Shown: in pieces, positions 33,151 through 33,999 of the stretch
Layout: each line of letters opens with the position of its first letter
Position numbering within the stretch: the first letter of the stretch is position 1
Position numbers and translations under genes: made by a program
Origin: Vallitaleaceae bacterium
GTDB taxonomy: Bacteria; Bacillota; Clostridia; Lachnospirales; Vallitaleaceae
DNA: 33,999 nucleotides
Direction of reading: 5' to 3'
Assembly: GCA_028277605.1 (NCBI GenBank)
Contig: JANQFZ010000073.1
Span: 1 to 33,999 of the forward strand
The notes under the pieces: generated by a model
What the model saw: the letters and a program-made list of their open reading frames with translations, nothing else
What the model was told of the DNA's origin: nothing
Database searches by the model: none

Positions 33151-33963
33151 ATGATAAATAACCTACTGTTCTTACCGTTTATAAAATCTAAAGACTACAT
33201 AAATAATATACCTAAAAATACTATCGTGTATGGAAGAAAAGATACAGATTTTCAAAAAGACTGTTTTTTATTTACAACAGCAATAGATAATGCGTTTGAC
33301 GAAAAAGATATAAATACTCTAAAGAATAAAGGCATAAATGCAGCATACGTTTACGATATGTTTGATTTTGAAAACAAAGAGTTTACAATTCAAGGATATA
33401 ATAGTATTAGAAAAGATATTAATGAAATAATTGAGATGGGATTTGCTTATATAATTGCATCCAATCCTTACATTATTGAAATACTTTGCAATGAATATAA
33501 GGAAGCAGGTATAAAGCTAATTATTTCATCACAACTAGAAATCAATAGCATTAGAGGTAAATTGTTTTTCGATGTTTTAAATGACATTTCTATAATCAGT
33601 CATATCATTGTCTCTCAAAATCATATGTCAAAATTTCACTTAAATGAAATATTAAAACAATATACGGATATAGATATCATAATAGAGATTGATCGTTTTG
33701 CATCTGATAATCAAATTGTGCATGAGCACTATTATAATTGGATTTATGGTTATTACAATGAGTATGTTGTTAACTATTTGAAAACATTTGTTGAAAACAA
33801 TAAAACTTATGCAAAAAAAGCTAATGAATTATTTTATAATAATCAAGAGCTATGCTATAAGTTAGGAGAGATTAATGCAGAACCAGAACTAGTTTTAAAC
33901 AACGTTCAAGCATTAAATGAAAATATTAATGATATTAAAATAGTTGATTATTATCTATGGTAA
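33151..33963 (+). CDS. Second, cysteine-poor U32-like protein
   Basis: This 270-residue protein starts at ATG 33151, with GGAAAGGGA about 12 bases upstream. It looks like a shortened relative of the preceding gene: IIEMGFAYIIASNPYIIEIL aligns with LLDLGINTVTLCNPYLIQET, followed by AGIKLIISSQLEINSI and SHIIVSQNHMSKFHLNEI in the places of the next barrel strands. It lacks the cluster cysteines and the C-terminal CxxCxxC. The two genes are 87 bases apart on one strand, a probable operon, and the pairing recalls UbiU-UbiV heterodimers, though in those both partners bind clusters. The transcript may continue beyond the window. Function unknown. Confidence 0.55.
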   Translation: MINNLLFLPFIKSKDYINNIPKNTIVYGRKDTDFQKDCFLFTTAIDNAFDEKDINTLKNKGINAAYVYDMFDFENKEFTIQGYNSIRKDINEIIEMGFAYIIASNPYIIEILCNEYKEAGIKLIISSQLEINSIRGKLFFDVLNDISIISHIIVSQNHMSKFHLNEILKQYTDIDIIIEIDRFASDNQIVHEHYYNWIYGYYNEYVVNYLKTFVENNKTYAKKANELFYNNQELCYKLGEINAEPELVLNNVQALNENINDIKIVDYYLW

Positions 33964-33999
33964 GGGTATAATATATAATTAAATTATAATAAATATTTA

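Noticed and set aside
27768..33999. Complete prophage with arbitrium system
   Set aside because: The HTH-TPR/peptide pair and a tail-appendage-like protein recall arbitrium phages, but no integrase, capsid, terminase, portal or lysis gene is present in the window.

Overview
The window is a low-GC chromosome segment of an endospore-forming member of the Clostridia, most like the Lachnospirales/Vallitalea-type lineages; the genus is inferred from gene content, not proven. The evidence is the gene order dxs-tlyA-nadK-argR-recN-spoIVB-spo0A, typical of clostridial chromosomes, together with AGGAGG-type ribosome binding sites, TTG/GTG starts and a complete Spo0A with the family's recognition helix.

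Layout. 1-8480: isoprenoid, rRNA-methylation, NADP, arginine and repair genes leading into two sporulation genes. spoIVB has a sigma-G-like promoter and spo0A has a sigma-H-like promoter overlapping an 0A box. 8568-11044: rqcH (ribosome quality control, minus strand) and a small zinc-ribbon membrane protein. 11279-17490: a five-gene oligopeptide ABC transporter operon with its own promoter, structured leader, structured oppA-oppB spacer and terminator. 17595-20062: an MgtC-like membrane protein, a divergent cis-prenyltransferase paralogue, a SRAP (HMCES/YedK) abasic-site protein and a tiny zinc-finger protein. 20256-27894: a dCache-type chemoreceptor, then a probable operon of two-component regulator, kinase, unknown membrane protein, RluA-type pseudouridine synthase, QueG and RecU.

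27857 to the end is more A+T-rich and reads as accessory DNA. It holds (i) a minus-strand HTH/TPR regulator of RRNPP architecture followed one base later by a 42-codon gene for an exported Phr/AimP-like pro-peptide; (ii) a free-standing cysteine-rich protein of sixteen 14-residue SHAEG repeats ending in a Peptidase_G2-like autoprocessing domain, divergent from the regulator; (iii) after an A+T-rich desert, two adjacent, distantly similar U32-like TIM-barrel proteins, one with a probable Fe-S cysteine set and one without.

How the genes may work together. The peptide-regulator pair is the best candidate for an undescribed system: a secreted peptide re-imported by an oligopeptide permease to control a cytoplasmic TPR regulator. 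The same window carries an Opp permease and Spo0A, the usual partners of such circuits in Bacillus, and exact 0A boxes (TGTCGAA) lie in the control regions of spo0A, the opp operon and the chemoreceptor. That linkage is inference; the individual genes and sites are read from the sequence.
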